NCBI RefSeq assembly: GCF_001457775.1
Contig: NZ_CYSG01000005.1
Span: 124,001 to 188,000 of the forward strand
Origin: Phaeobacter sp. CECT 5382
GTDB taxonomy: Bacteria > Pseudomonadota > Alphaproteobacteria > Rhodobacterales > Rhodobacteraceae
DNA length: 64,000 nucleotides
Reading direction: 5' to 3'
The notes beneath the pieces were generated by a model that had not been told where the DNA came from, made no database searches, and worked only from the letters and a program-made list of their open reading frames with translations. Positions 25,630 through 34,621 of the stretch are shown here, piece after piece. Numbering within the stretch: the first letter of the stretch is position 1; the number at the start of each line of letters is the position of its first letter. The translations under genes and the position numbers were made by a program.

Positions 25630-28317
25630 CTATTCGTCTTCGGCTGTTTTGCTTGCAGCAGTTTTCTTCGCCGCAGATTTTTTGGCGGGCGCTTTCTTTT
25701 TTGCGGCCGGTTTTTTGGCAGCGGCTTTTTTTGCCGGAGCCTTTTTCTTGGCGCCGGTTTTGCCTGCTTTTTCTGCAATCAGCTTCAGTGCCATCTCTAC
25801 GGTGACATCTGCTGGTTCGGTGTCTTTGGGCAGGGTGGCGTTCACCTTCTCCCACTTGATATAGGGGCCGTAACGACCGTCCATGATGTTGATGGCGCCA
25901 CCGCTTTCGGGATGCTCGCCCAGCTCTTTCAGGGGCTTGGCTGCGGCCTGACCGCCCCGACGACCCGGATTGGCGCGCTTTTCCGCCAAAAGCTCAACCG
26001 CATGGTTCATGCCGATCTCAAACATCTCGTGCCATTGCTTGAGATTTACATAGGTCGGCTTTTCGGCATCCGGCAGCTTGTGCATGATATAGGGGCCGAA
26101 CCGACCGAGGTTGGCACTGATGCGCCCGCCTTCGGGATGGTCACCAACGTGACGCGGCAGGCTGAGCAGCTGCAGCGCCTGCTCCAGCGTCGTCTGTTCC
26201 TTGGACCAGCCGCCATGGCGGGTCTGTGGCAAGGAACTGCGCTTGGGCTTTTTATTTTCGGGTGTTGGCTCACCGCGCTGCACATAGGGGCCGTAGCGGC
26301 CATCTTTTAGCCAGATCTCATCTTCGCCATCGGTGCCCAGCAGTTTTTCTTCGCCATCGGCCCCTTCGCCCGCAATCGGGCGGGTATAGGTGCATTCGGG
26401 ATAATTGCCGCAGCCAACAAAGCCGCCGGTGCGCGAGGTCTTCAGGTGCAGCTGGCCGACACCGCATTTGGGGCAGACACGCGGGTCCGAGCCATCTTCG
26501 CGGGGCGGATAGAGTTGTGGTGCCAGGGCGTCATCGAGCACATCCAGCACTTCGGAAATACGCAGATCTGAGGTCTCGGAAATTGCGGCGGAGAAATCGC
26601 GCCAGAATTTGCTCAGGATATCTTTGTAGTCGCGCTCTCCGGCGCTGACATCATCCAGCTCGGCCTCAAGGTTGGCGGTGAACTCATAGCCCACGTAGGT
26701 GCGGAAAAAGTTCAGCAAAAAGATCGTAACGATCCGCCCTTTGTCTTCGGGGAAGAGGCGGTTCTTGTCCTTGCGGACATATTCACGGTCCTGGATGGTG
26801 GTGATGACGCTGGCATAGGTCGAGGGACGACCAATGCCCAGCTCTTCCATCCGTTTGACCAGCGTGGCCTCGGTAAAGCGGGGCGGCGGCTGGGTGTGGT
26901 GCTGCAGACCCAGAACGGCGGCATTTTCCGACAACAGCGAAGCCTCGGCCCCGGCTTTTTCGGCCTGTGGCGCCAGCGAGGAGGCAAACTTCATCGCCTC
27001 ACCCTGCATGATTTGTGGCAGGCGCTTGTCGTCCTCATCCACAACATCATCGCGGCCCTCTTCATAGACCCGCAGGAAGCCGTCAAACAGCATCACTTGC
27101 CCTGTGGCGCGTAGCACCACCTGGCCATCATCCGATCCCAAATCGACCGTGGTGCGCTCAAGGCGTGCGCCTTCCATCTGACAGGCGAGGGTGCGCTTCC
27201 AGATCAGATCATAGAGCTTGCGCTGTTCGTCCTCAGAGACCTTGAGGCTTTTTGCATCGCGGCTCATCTCTGTCGGGCGGATACATTCGTGCGCCTCTTG
27301 GGCGTTCTTGGCCTTATTCTTGTAGATCCGGGGCGAGCTTGGCACATATTCGGCACCATAGCGGGTCTCGATTTCGGCGCGGGCTTCCTGGACTGCTTCG
27401 GGCGCCATGTCGATGCCATCGGTACGCATATAGGTGATGAGACCGGCTTCATACAGACGCTGGGCTGCGTTCATGCATTGCTTGGCCCCCATGCCGAACT
27501 TGCGGCTGGCTTCCTGTTGCAGGGTCGAAGTCATGAAAGGCGCGGAAGGATTGCGTGAGGCTGGTTTTGCCTCAACCGATTTAGCCGTCAGATTGCGGCT
27601 GGCGACGGCCTGCACCGCCAGTTCGGCTGCGGTGGAATTGGCCAGGCTGTATTTGTCCAGCTTGTCGCCGCCCAGAACCGTCAGACGTGCCTCGAACTCT
27701 TGTCCGCGCGGGGTCGCAAGGCTGGCTTTGACTGACCAGTATTCCTGCGGATTGAAAGCTTCGATCTCCATCTCACGCTCTACGATCAAGCGCAGGCAGA
27801 CCGACTGCACACGGCCAGCAGAGCGGGCACCGGGCAACTTGCGCCACAGAACCGGCGACAGGTTGAACCCCACGAGGTAGTCCAGTGCGCGGCGCGCCAG
27901 ATAGGCTTCGACCAGCGGCATATCCACCTGACGCGGATTGCGCATGGCTTCGGTCACGGCTTCCTTGGTGATCGCGTTGAAGGTCACCCGGCTCACGGGC
28001 GTGTCCTTCTTGATCGAACGGCGCTTGGTCAGTGCCTGTTGCAGGTGCCAGCTGATCGCCTCGCCTTCGCGATCGGGGTCAGTCGCGAGGATCAGTTCGT
28101 TGTCTTCTTTTAGGGCGTCGGCAATGGCTTTGACATGCTTGCGACTGTCATTGCCGACCTCCCATGTCATCTCGAAATCATGGTCGGTGTCGACCGATCC
28201 GTTTTTTGCTGGCAGGTCGCGCACATGCCCATAAGAGGCGAGAACCGTGTAATCGGAGCCCAGATACTTATTGATTGTTTTGGCTTTGGCTGGGGATTCG
28301 ACAACAACAACTGGCAT
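25630..28317 (-). CDS. topA: DNA topoisomerase I
   Basis: A type IA topoisomerase of 895 residues that relaxes negative supercoils. The Toprim domain shows VVVVESPAKAKTINKYLG and LATDPDREGEAISWHL. The catalytic tyrosine is Tyr296 in LITYMRTDGIDM. A C4 zinc finger follows (CPKCGVGQ to GCGNYPEC), then repeats of the type DGRYGPYV and GRFGPYIMH, and a Lys/Ala-rich tail of about 45 residues (KKAPAKKAAAKKPAAKKKAP) that probably binds DNA. Such a tail is common in alphaproteobacterial TopA. It lies downstream of dprA on the same strand. Confidence 0.96.
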   Translation of the reverse strand: MPVVVVESPAKAKTINKYLGSDYTVLASYGHVRDLPAKNGSVDTDHDFEMTWEVGNDSRKHVKAIADALKEDNELILATDPDREGEAISWHLQQALTKRRSIKKDTPVSRVTFNAITKEAVTEAMRNPRQVDMPLVEAYLARRALDYLVGFNLSPVLWRKLPGARSAGRVQSVCLRLIVEREMEIEAFNPQEYWSVKASLATPRGQEFEARLTVLGGDKLDKYSLANSTAAELAVQAVASRNLTAKSVEAKPASRNPSAPFMTSTLQQEASRKFGMGAKQCMNAAQRLYEAGLITYMRTDGIDMAPEAVQEARAEIETRYGAEYVPSSPRIYKNKAKNAQEAHECIRPTEMSRDAKSLKVSEDEQRKLYDLIWKRTLACQMEGARLERTTVDLGSDDGQVVLRATGQVMLFDGFLRVYEEGRDDVVDEDDKRLPQIMQGEAMKFASSLAPQAEKAGAEASLLSENAAVLGLQHHTQPPPRFTEATLVKRMEELGIGRPSTYASVITTIQDREYVRKDKNRLFPEDKGRIVTIFLLNFFRTYVGYEFTANLEAELDDVSAGERDYKDILSKFWRDFSAAISETSDLRISEVLDVLDDALAPQLYPPREDGSDPRVCPKCGVGQLHLKTSRTGGFVGCGNYPECTYTRPIAGEGADGEEKLLGTDGEDEIWLKDGRYGPYVQRGEPTPENKKPKRSSLPQTRHGGWSKEQTTLEQALQLLSLPRHVGDHPEGGRISANLGRFGPYIMHKLPDAEKPTYVNLKQWHEMFEIGMNHAVELLAEKRANPGRRGGQAAAKPLKELGEHPESGGAINIMDGRYGPYIKWEKVNATLPKDTEPADVTVEMALKLIAEKAGKTGAKKKAPAKKAAAKKPAAKKKAPAKKSAAKKTAASKTAEDE

Positions 28318-28590
28318 GTATTTCTTAAGCCTCTTGGGTACGCAATTTATCGTTCTATGGCCGCGCTAGATCAGCGGCGCAAGGGGGGAATGTCAATCCG
28401 GCAGCAATGGAGGCGGCAAATGCAACACTTGTTTTCATCCCGGGAATGGGCAGTTCTTCAGATGATTTGCGAAAGATTTGCCTGTTGCGGCATGTCGAAA
28501 CCCATCGACGGTCTGTTGTCTGGCGCAGCTCGTTTGCCGAGAACCAACAGTCCGGGGTGTGGTCTGAAAGCGGCGCGTCAATCCTGGGCG

Positions 28591-29862
28591 TCAATCCTGC
28601 GGGTCATTGCGCTGGTTGCGGACCAATAGCCCGCCCGGAAGCCGGTCAATCTTGCCGTCCAGTTCCAATTCGGTGACCACTGGCGCAAAACGCGGGGGCG
28701 CGACATCCAGTTCTCGCATCAGCTGATCTGCGGCGGTGGGACTGGGGCCTAGCCGGTCCAGGATTTGTTGGTGCAGTGCGGCGGTTTCGCGCAGGCTCCG
28801 CTGCTCTGGGGGTGGATTTGGCAGCGCGACCTGCGGTTGTGATGCAGAATACTGCCGGGACGAAGGCTCTGTTGCGTGTCCTGCAGAAATGCGCCGCGTT
28901 GCGCCGGTCCGGTCGGTGAGTGGCGGGTCTGCTGCTATGTCGAGGGTGCCGGTGACAGCGCTGGCATCAAAGGGTGGCAGCGCTGCAATGACATCTTCGG
29001 CGCCGCGTATCAGCTGGGCTCCGTCGCGTATCAGCATGTTGCAGCCAGCCGCCCGTCCGTCAAACGGATGGCCCGGGACCGCCAGAACCTCGCGGCCCAT
29101 ATCAAGCGCGTCGCGGGCGGTGATCAGGCTGCCGGATCTCCCGGCGGCCTCGACCACGATAACCGCCTGGGCAAGCCCGGCGATGATGCGGTTGCGTTTG
29201 GGGAAATGGCGCGCCTGTGGGGACAACCCCATGGGCTGCTCCGACAGGCAAAGGCCCTGGGACATGATGTCTTCGGCAAGCCCGGTGTTTTCGGCCGGGT
29301 AGATCACATCACAGCCGCCTGCTACCACGGCGATGGTGCCAGTTTGGACAGCGGCGAGATGGGCGGCTGTATCGATGCCGCGAGCGAGGCCGGAGACTAT
29401 GGTATAGCCCTGTGCCCCGAGATCCCGTGCCAGGGCCCGGGCCATACGGGTGCCCAGCGACGAGGCGTTGCGCGCCCCGACAATGGCAATCATCGGACGC
29501 CTGAGCAGATCAAGGTTACCGATTGCCCAGAGCAGAGGCGGGGCATTGGCGATCTGTCCAAGGGCCTTGGGATATAGAGGGTCGTCAAAGCACAAAAGCC
29601 GCGCTTTGGCGGCTTTTGCGAGTTTGACTTCGGAGTCTACCGCGCGCACAGGACATATTTCATATCCTGACATTCCGGCGGTGCGTGCCATTTTTGGCAG
29701 CGCTTCCAGCGCGTTCTGCGCTGAACCGTATTCCTCGAGCAGGCGGTGAAAGGTTACCGGACCAACGCGTCGAGAACGCAACAGACGGAGCCTTGAATAC
29801 CAAAGATCTTCCGTGGTGGGTGGGAGTGGGGGGTGAGTGGAAGAGTGTGCTTCCTCGGTCAT
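28591..29862 (-). CDS. dprA: DNA-processing protein DprA
   Basis: A 423-residue DprA/Smf protein that binds incoming single-stranded DNA and loads RecA during transformation. The extended Rossmann fold is seen in IAIVGARNASSLGTRMARAL, TIVSGLARGIDTAAH, GGCDVIYPAEN, HFPKRNRIIAGLAQAVIVVEA and SGSLITARDALDMGREVLAVPG. N-terminal SAM-like residues (~20-80) and a C-terminal winged helix (~355-415) complete the three-domain form. A Pro/Ser-rich linker lies between. It is separated from topA by 273 bases with no clear gene. Confidence 0.94.
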   Translation of the reverse strand: MTEEAHSSTHPPLPPTTEDLWYSRLRLLRSRRVGPVTFHRLLEEYGSAQNALEALPKMARTAGMSGYEICPVRAVDSEVKLAKAAKARLLCFDDPLYPKALGQIANAPPLLWAIGNLDLLRRPMIAIVGARNASSLGTRMARALARDLGAQGYTIVSGLARGIDTAAHLAAVQTGTIAVVAGGCDVIYPAENTGLAEDIMSQGLCLSEQPMGLSPQARHFPKRNRIIAGLAQAVIVVEAAGRSGSLITARDALDMGREVLAVPGHPFDGRAAGCNMLIRDGAQLIRGAEDVIAALPPFDASAVTGTLDIAADPPLTDRTGATRRISAGHATEPSSRQYSASQPQVALPNPPPEQRSLRETAALHQQILDRLGPSPTAADQLMRELDVAPPRFAPVVTELELDGKIDRLPGGLLVRNQRNDPQD

Positions 29863-30216
29863 CCTTGGCTCCGCCTGTTTGCAGAATTAGAAATACCCCA
29901 GAAAGAGTTAACAGGTGGTGAATGGCCGAAAATTTTCCAAAGTTTTTCAATAAAGGGAAATCAGTCCCTTAAGTTCTGTGGTAGGGCCATTCAGTCCTTT
30001 GATAATGTTCAGTAAAACTGGGGAGGGTGAAGCTGTATTATGTCGCATTATTGTAGAGGTGCGACGTAAAAGAAGCGATAAAACGCGGCCCAGAGGGCCG
30101 CGTTCCGTGTTAAATGCTCAGTTCAGAGACATGTTTTCGAGATCTTCTGGAGCCAGGCGAGACCAGAGGCGGGAGACGATTCCGGGCCCCTGATCTGCTT
30201 CCTAAGGTCTGCTGCT
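29863..30216. other. Gap between tldD and dprA
   Basis: A 354-base gap. It holds the tldD terminator (30078-30104) and an AT-rich stretch at 29925-30060 likely to carry the dprA promoter, with small hairpins GGGA AATCAG TCCC and TGTCGCA / TGCGACG. A 27-codon frame (30118-30201) that reads on after the tldD stop in the same frame has no start codon. Confidence 0.5.
30078..30104 (-). terminator. Terminator after tldD
   Basis: AACGCGGCCC TCT GGGCCGCGTT on the minus strand, a perfect 10-bp stem followed by TTA. It lies about 113 bases beyond the tldD stop. Confidence 0.75.
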
Positions 30217-31638
30217 TCAGGTTGCGGAACCGCCAACAGTCAGCCCATCCATCAGCACACTGGGTTGGCCGACGCCAACCGGCACCCATTGTCCGGCTTT
30301 GCCGCAGTTGCCCATTCCGGGATCCAGTTCCATGTCATTGCCAAGGGCGCGGATCTGTTTAAGGGCCGTCGCGCCGTCACCGATCAGGGTTGCGCCCTTA
30401 ACTGGGGCTCCTACCTTGCCGTTTTCAACCCGGTAGGCCTCGGTGCAGGAAAAGACGAACTTGCCATTGGTGATATCGACCTGGCCGCCGCCAAATCCGA
30501 CAGCCCAGATGCCATCCTTGATCCCCGCGACCAGATCGCCGGGATCGCTGTCGCCCCCCAGCATATAGGTATTGGTCATACGCGGCATTGGCGCATGGGC
30601 ATAGCTTTCCCGCCGCCCATTACCGGTGGGATCAACCCCCATGAGGCGCGCGTTCTGTCGGTCCTGCATGAACCCCACCAGGATGCCGTCTTCGATCAGG
30701 GTGGTTTTTTGGCTGGGCGTGCCTTCGTCATCCACGGTGATCGAGCCGCGCCGGTCGGCGATGGTGCCATCATCCAGAACGGTGACGCCGGGGGCGGCAA
30801 TGCGCTGCCCCATGAGGCCTGCAAAGGCAGAAGAGCCCTTTCGGTTGAAATCACCTTCCAGCCCATGGCCGATCGCCTCGTGCAGCAGGATGCCGGGCCA
30901 GCCGGGGCCAAGCACCACTTCCATCGGGCCGGCCGGGGCAGGCACAGCCTCTAGATTAACCAGAGCGATACGCAGAGCTTCCTTTGCCTTTTCCTGCCAG
31001 GCGCGCGGGTCGATCAACCCGTCCAGGCCAACGCGACCGCCGCCGCCGGCAGAGCCGCTTTCGCGGCGTCCGTCCTGTTCCACGATCACCGAGACATTCA
31101 GCCGCGTCATCGGGCGCACATCGCGGACCCGCACGCCGTCGGCGCGCAGGATCTCGACCTCTTGCAGCGACGCCGCAAGCGAGGCTGAGACCTGTACGAC
31201 TCTTTGATCCAGATCACGTGCGAAGGCATCAATCTCCCGCAGGGTCTCAACCTTGACCGGGAAGGGCAGGGCGCCGATGGGATCGTCATCTGTATAGAGT
31301 TTCAAATTGGTCGGTTTGGGTGGGTCGGCATAGGTTCCGCCGCCAGCACCCACGGCCAGCCGGGCGGTTTCGCTGGCCCGTTTCAGCGCCGCGATCGAGA
31401 CCTCGGTGGAATGGGCATAGCCGGCTACATCCTGGTTCACGGCCCTTAATCCAAAGCCTTCTGAGGCGTCATAGCTGGCGCTGCGCAACCGCCCGTCATC
31501 AAGCACCAGGGTTTCGGATTTGCGGCGCTCGGCAAAGATCTCGCCATCCTCTGCTCCGGACAGAGTGGCCTGCAGGATTGGCAGGGCTTCATCCTCGGGG
31601 AGGGCGGTCTCAAAGGGTCGAAAGGCTGAGTTTTCCAT
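30217..31638 (-). CDS. tldD: Metalloprotease TldD
   Basis: A 473-residue zinc peptidase. The metal motif is HEAIGHGLEGD (HExxxH, ~250). Other conserved stretches are RNVSVIVEQDG-like sequence, EDGILVGFMQDRQNA, RMTNTYMLGGD and the end VLMDGLTVGGSAT. TldD works with TldE to degrade short peptides and to mature microcin- or PQQ-type peptides. No tldE is seen in the window, which is usual when it lies elsewhere. Its start codon faces the ctaC operon across a 198-base divergent region with an FNR-type box 21 bases away. Confidence 0.94.
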   Translation of the reverse strand: MENSAFRPFETALPEDEALPILQATLSGAEDGEIFAERRKSETLVLDDGRLRSASYDASEGFGLRAVNQDVAGYAHSTEVSIAALKRASETARLAVGAGGGTYADPPKPTNLKLYTDDDPIGALPFPVKVETLREIDAFARDLDQRVVQVSASLAASLQEVEILRADGVRVRDVRPMTRLNVSVIVEQDGRRESGSAGGGGRVGLDGLIDPRAWQEKAKEALRIALVNLEAVPAPAGPMEVVLGPGWPGILLHEAIGHGLEGDFNRKGSSAFAGLMGQRIAAPGVTVLDDGTIADRRGSITVDDEGTPSQKTTLIEDGILVGFMQDRQNARLMGVDPTGNGRRESYAHAPMPRMTNTYMLGGDSDPGDLVAGIKDGIWAVGFGGGQVDITNGKFVFSCTEAYRVENGKVGAPVKGATLIGDGATALKQIRALGNDMELDPGMGNCGKAGQWVPVGVGQPSVLMDGLTVGGSAT

Positions 31639-31658
31639 GTCACGGACCTCGGGTTTTT

Positions 31659-31672
31659 TTGATCTAAATCAA
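31659..31672. promoter_or_regulatory. Perfect FNR-type box upstream of tldD and ctaC
   Basis: TTGATCTAAATCAA matches the consensus TTGAT-N4-ATCAA exactly. It lies 21 bases before the tldD start and 165 bases before ctaC. An FnrL- or other CRP/FNR-type regulator would bind it. In Rhodobacter relatives FnrL controls respiratory genes; control of this operon is inference. Confidence 0.7.
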
Positions 31673-31682
31673 GAAAGCGACG

Positions 31683-31743
31683 CTTTGACGCTTGCCTGCC
31701 TCTTTATCTGTACGCCTGAATATGATTTTAAGCAGCGTCAAAG
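31683..31743. promoter_or_regulatory. Long-spaced inverted repeat in the ctaC promoter region
   Basis: CTTTGACGCT (31683-31692) and AGCGTCAAAG (31734-31743) are perfect inverted arms of 10 bp separated by 41 bases. They lie between the FNR box and ctaC. They could be a paired operator or an RNA hairpin; no known regulator is assigned. Confidence 0.4.
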
Positions 31744-31836
31744 ACAACGGGGTTGGCGCGTTTTGTGGAATCATTGATTCTGGAGGGCGTGATCCGGTGC
31801 CGCAAACAATGCGATCACTAACGATCAGGACATGAT

Positions 31837-32757
31837 ATGAAGAATGCTTTGATGCTTTCGGGCCTTTTTGCTGGCCTTTCCAGCCTTCCAGCCATGGCGC
31901 AAGAAGGTTTGGAGTCTATTGGCAAGCCGACGGATGGCGGCCTGAACTTCCAGCCGGCGGCGACGGAACTGGCGGAGGGCATCCACAAACTGGATTGGAT
32001 GATTCTCATCATCATCACAGCCGTCTGCATTTTCGTGGCGGGGCTGATGCTCTATGCAATTGTGCGGTTCAACAAACGCGCAAATCCAAATTCAGCCAGC
32101 TTTACGCACCACACACCGGTAGAGATCGCCTGGACCCTGATCCCGATCCTGATCCTGGTGTTCATCGGTTCTTTCTCGCTGCCGGAACTGTTCCGCCAGC
32201 AGGAAATTCCCGAAGGCGACATCACCATCAAGGTTACCGGATACCAGTGGTACTGGGGCTATGAATATGTCGACCACGAATTCGGTTTCGACAGCTACAT
32301 GATCGGCAACACCGCAACCACCGACGAGAGCAGCCGGGCTGCTGATGCTGATGTGACGCCTTTCGTGCTGGATGATGCGATGCGCGCCAAGCTGGTCGAT
32401 GCAGGTTACAACGAAGACGAGTTCCTGCTGGCCACCGACACTGCCGTTGTGGTTCCGGTCAACAAGGTCATCGTCATGCAGGTGACTGCGGCCGACGTGA
32501 TCCACTCCTGGACCATTCCCGCCTTTGGCGTGAAGCAGGATGCGGTTCCCGGGCGCCTGGCAGAACTGTGGTTCGAAGCCACCGAAGAAGGTGTTTACTT
32601 TGGCCAGTGCTCCGAGCTGTGCGGCAAGGAACATGCCTATATGCCAATCACCGTCAAGGTGGTGAGCCAGGAGGCCTATGACGCCTGGCTTGAAGGTGCC
32701 AAGGAAGAATATGCCGATCTTGATCTGCCAAAGGCCTATCAGGTCGCTTCCAACTGA
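31837..32757 (+). CDS. ctaC: Cytochrome c oxidase subunit II
   Basis: The CuA subunit of an aa3-type oxidase, which receives electrons from cytochrome c. A signal peptide ([16 protein letters not shown]) is followed by two membrane helices (~55-75 and ~95-115) and the periplasmic cupredoxin domain. The CuA ligands are complete: His223 (VIHSW), Cys258, Cys262, His266 and Met269 in [12 protein letters not shown]. The 306-residue length is normal for alphaproteobacteria. The aromatic patch YQWYWGYEY is present. It is the first gene of a nine-gene plus-strand run. Subunit I is absent, as in relatives where ctaD lies elsewhere. Confidence 0.96.
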   Translation: MKNALMLSGLFAGLSSLPAMAQEGLESIGKPTDGGLNFQPAATELAEGIHKLDWMILIIITAVCIFVAGLMLYAIVRFNKRANPNSASFTHHTPVEIAWTLIPILILVFIGSFSLPELFRQQEIPEGDITIKVTGYQWYWGYEYVDHEFGFDSYMIGNTATTDESSRAADADVTPFVLDDAMRAKLVDAGYNEDEFLLATDTAVVVPVNKVIVMQVTAADVIHSWTIPAFGVKQDAVPGRLAELWFEATEEGVYFGQCSELCGKEHAYMPITVKVVSQEAYDAWLEGAKEEYADLDLPKAYQVASN

Positions 32758-32818
32758 TCCCATTTGCAGCGCTTGAGAGAGCTCTGCATTCGGGAATGTG
32801 ACCAAAACAAAAGTCTGG

Positions 32819-32842
32819 AAAAGCGCAGGAAACTGCGCTTTT
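32819..32842 (+). terminator. Hairpin with GAAA tetraloop between ctaC and ctaB
   Basis: AAAAGCGCAG GAAA CTGCGCTTTT is a perfect 10-bp stem with a GNRA tetraloop, followed by CGG. It lies 61 bases after ctaC. It may lower expression of the assembly genes relative to the structural subunit, or protect the ctaC end. Confidence 0.6.
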
Positions 32843-32864
32843 CGGTGCCGCAAAAGGGACAACG

Positions 32865-33821
32865 ATGAGCGACGCAAGCATCAACGCCAGCACATTGCGC
32901 GACGAGATTTCGCGCGAGGACGAGGCCAGCTTTGGCGACTACTTCGCCCTGCTGAAGCCACGCGTCATGTCGCTGGTGGTCTTTACCGCCTTTGTCGGCC
33001 TGCTGGCCGCTCCGGTTGGGGTGCATCCGGTAATCGGGTTTTGTGCCGTGCTGTTCATCGCCATTGGCGGCGGCGCTTCTGGTGCGCTGAACATGTGGTG
33101 GGACGCCGATATCGATCAGGTGATGAAACGCACCAAAGGCCGCCCCATTCCAGCTGGTAAAGTCGAAGCGGGCGAAGCGCTGAGCCTGGGACTGGCCCTG
33201 TCTGGCCTGTCGGTGATCATGCTGGCGCTGGCGACAAATATCTTTGCCGGGGCTTTCCTGGCTTTCACCATCTTTTTCTACGTGGTCGTCTACACCATGT
33301 GGCTTAAACGCGCGACGCCGCAGAACATCGTTATTGGCGGTGCCGCTGGGGCCTTTCCGCCCGTAATTGGCTGGATCGCCGCAACCGGCACCATGTCGGT
33401 AGAGCCCTGGCTGATGTTCGCGCTGACCTTCATGTGGACGCCACCGCATTTCTGGGCGCTGGCCCTGTTCATGCGCTCGGATTACGATGATGCCGGTGTT
33501 CCGATGCTGACCGTGACCCATGGCCGTCGCGCCACACGGGTGCATATTCTGGTCTACACCATCCTGCTGGCCTTGCTGGCGATTGGTACTGCGTTTTCCG
33601 GCATTGGTGGCCCGATCTACCTGGCCGTGGCCGTGGTAATGAACGCGCTGTTCCTGCTGGGTGCCTGGAAGATCTTCCGCCGGAATGAAGACAATTCCGA
33701 AGAGGATAACTTCAAGGCGGAACGCAGCTTTTTCAAACTTTCACTGCTCTATCTGTTTTTGCACTTCGGTGCGATCCTGGTGGAAGCCCTGCTGAAACCC
33801 TATGGTCTGGGAGGCTGGTAA
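32865..33821 (+). CDS. ctaB: Protoheme IX farnesyltransferase (heme O synthase)
   Basis: A UbiA-family prenyltransferase of 318 residues that makes heme O, the precursor of the heme A of this oxidase. About eight membrane helices are seen. The prenyl-diphosphate motif is in LNMWWDADIDQVMKRTKGRPI, with the second acidic region in MRSDYDDAGVPML. It lies in the standard place after ctaC and stops one base before the next gene, which it is likely coupled to. Confidence 0.95.
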   Translation: MSDASINASTLRDEISREDEASFGDYFALLKPRVMSLVVFTAFVGLLAAPVGVHPVIGFCAVLFIAIGGGASGALNMWWDADIDQVMKRTKGRPIPAGKVEAGEALSLGLALSGLSVIMLALATNIFAGAFLAFTIFFYVVVYTMWLKRATPQNIVIGGAAGAFPPVIGWIAATGTMSVEPWLMFALTFMWTPPHFWALALFMRSDYDDAGVPMLTVTHGRRATRVHILVYTILLALLAIGTAFSGIGGPIYLAVAVVMNALFLLGAWKIFRRNEDNSEEDNFKAERSFFKLSLLYLFLHFGAILVEALLKPYGLGGW

Positions 33822-33822
33822 C

Positions 33823-34011
33823 ATGGCTCTGCGCAAGGAACATGATCTGCACAAACGCCGCTTTGGCCGCAACTTGGGCGTTGGCCTGTTGCTCGGCAGC
33901 TTTGTGGTGCTGGTTCTGGCTTTGACTATGGTTAAGGTGACATCGAACGGCTTCCAGTTCCCCAATACCCAGTCCAGCACCCCGTCCAGCACGCAGAGTG
34001 ATCAGAACTGA
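33823..34011 (+). CDS. Small single-span protein of the cta operon (CoxF-like)
   Basis: A 62-residue protein with a basic N-terminus (ALRKEHDLHKRRFGRN), one membrane helix (LGVGLLLGSFVVLVLALTMV) and a Ser/Thr/Gln-rich tail. Such a gene lies between ctaB and ctaG in many alphaproteobacteria. Its exact task in oxidase assembly is unknown to me. The frame is open from 33802, but the ATG at 33823 lies two bases after the ctaB stop, and its stop overlaps the ctaG start by one base. Confidence 0.8.
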   Translation: MALRKEHDLHKRRFGRNLGVGLLLGSFVVLVLALTMVKVTSNGFQFPNTQSSTPSSTQSDQN

Positions 34012-34610
34012 TGGCGCTGCAGGGCCCACAAAAGACGGTTGTGCAGCTGGTGGCCGTGGTCATCACCATGGGCGCGCTGTCCTGGGCTTCGGTCCCGTTT
34101 TACGACTGGTTCTGCCGGGTGACCGGATTTGGCGGCATCACAGGCGTTGCCGAACAGGGCTCTGATACGGTTCTGGATCAAACCATCACGGTGCGCTTTG
34201 ACGCCTCCAAGGAACGCGGCATGGCCTGGGATTTCACCCCGACCCAGCGTGAGATGGAGATCAAGATCGGCGAAACCGGGCTGGCCTTTTACGAGGCCTA
34301 CAATCCGACGGACCGGCCCATCGCGGGCCAGGCCTCTTACAATGTGACGCCCTATTCCGCAGGTGCGTTCTTTGAAAAAATCGACTGCTTCTGCTTTACC
34401 GAGCAGGTGCTGCAACCAGGGGAACGGGTCCAGATGCCCGTGACCTTTTACGTCGACCCGGAAATCGTTACCGACCGGGACGGAAAATTCGTGCATACGA
34501 TCACGCTTTCGTACACGTTTTATGAAATCGATCTACCCGAGGGCTATGTCGCTCTTGATACCGGGGAAAACACCGGGGCAGATCTTACTACGAACCAGGC
34601 CGATGGGTGA
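34011..34610 (+). CDS. ctaG: Cytochrome c oxidase assembly protein CtaG (Cox11)
   Basis: A 199-residue copper chaperone that delivers CuB to subunit I. One N-terminal membrane helix (VVQLVAVVITMGALSWASV) anchors a periplasmic domain. The copper-binding cysteines are seen in DCFCFTEQ, with YNVTPYSAGAFFEKI before and PVTFYVDPEI after, all typical of Cox11. The start ATG shares one base with the upstream stop. It is part of the tightly packed assembly segment of the operon. Confidence 0.95.
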   Translation: MALQGPQKTVVQLVAVVITMGALSWASVPFYDWFCRVTGFGGITGVAEQGSDTVLDQTITVRFDASKERGMAWDFTPTQREMEIKIGETGLAFYEAYNPTDRPIAGQASYNVTPYSAGAFFEKIDCFCFTEQVLQPGERVQMPVTFYVDPEIVTDRDGKFVHTITLSYTFYEIDLPEGYVALDTGENTGADLTTNQADG

Positions 34611-34621
34611 GGGACACTTAA

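Noticed and set aside
28318-28590. Small plus-strand frame beginning MEAANATLVFIPGMGSSSDD in the topA-dprA gap
   Set aside because: It continues into the antisense strand of dprA, has no ribosome site and no domain; the gap is under 300 bases and reads as ordinary intergenic sequence.
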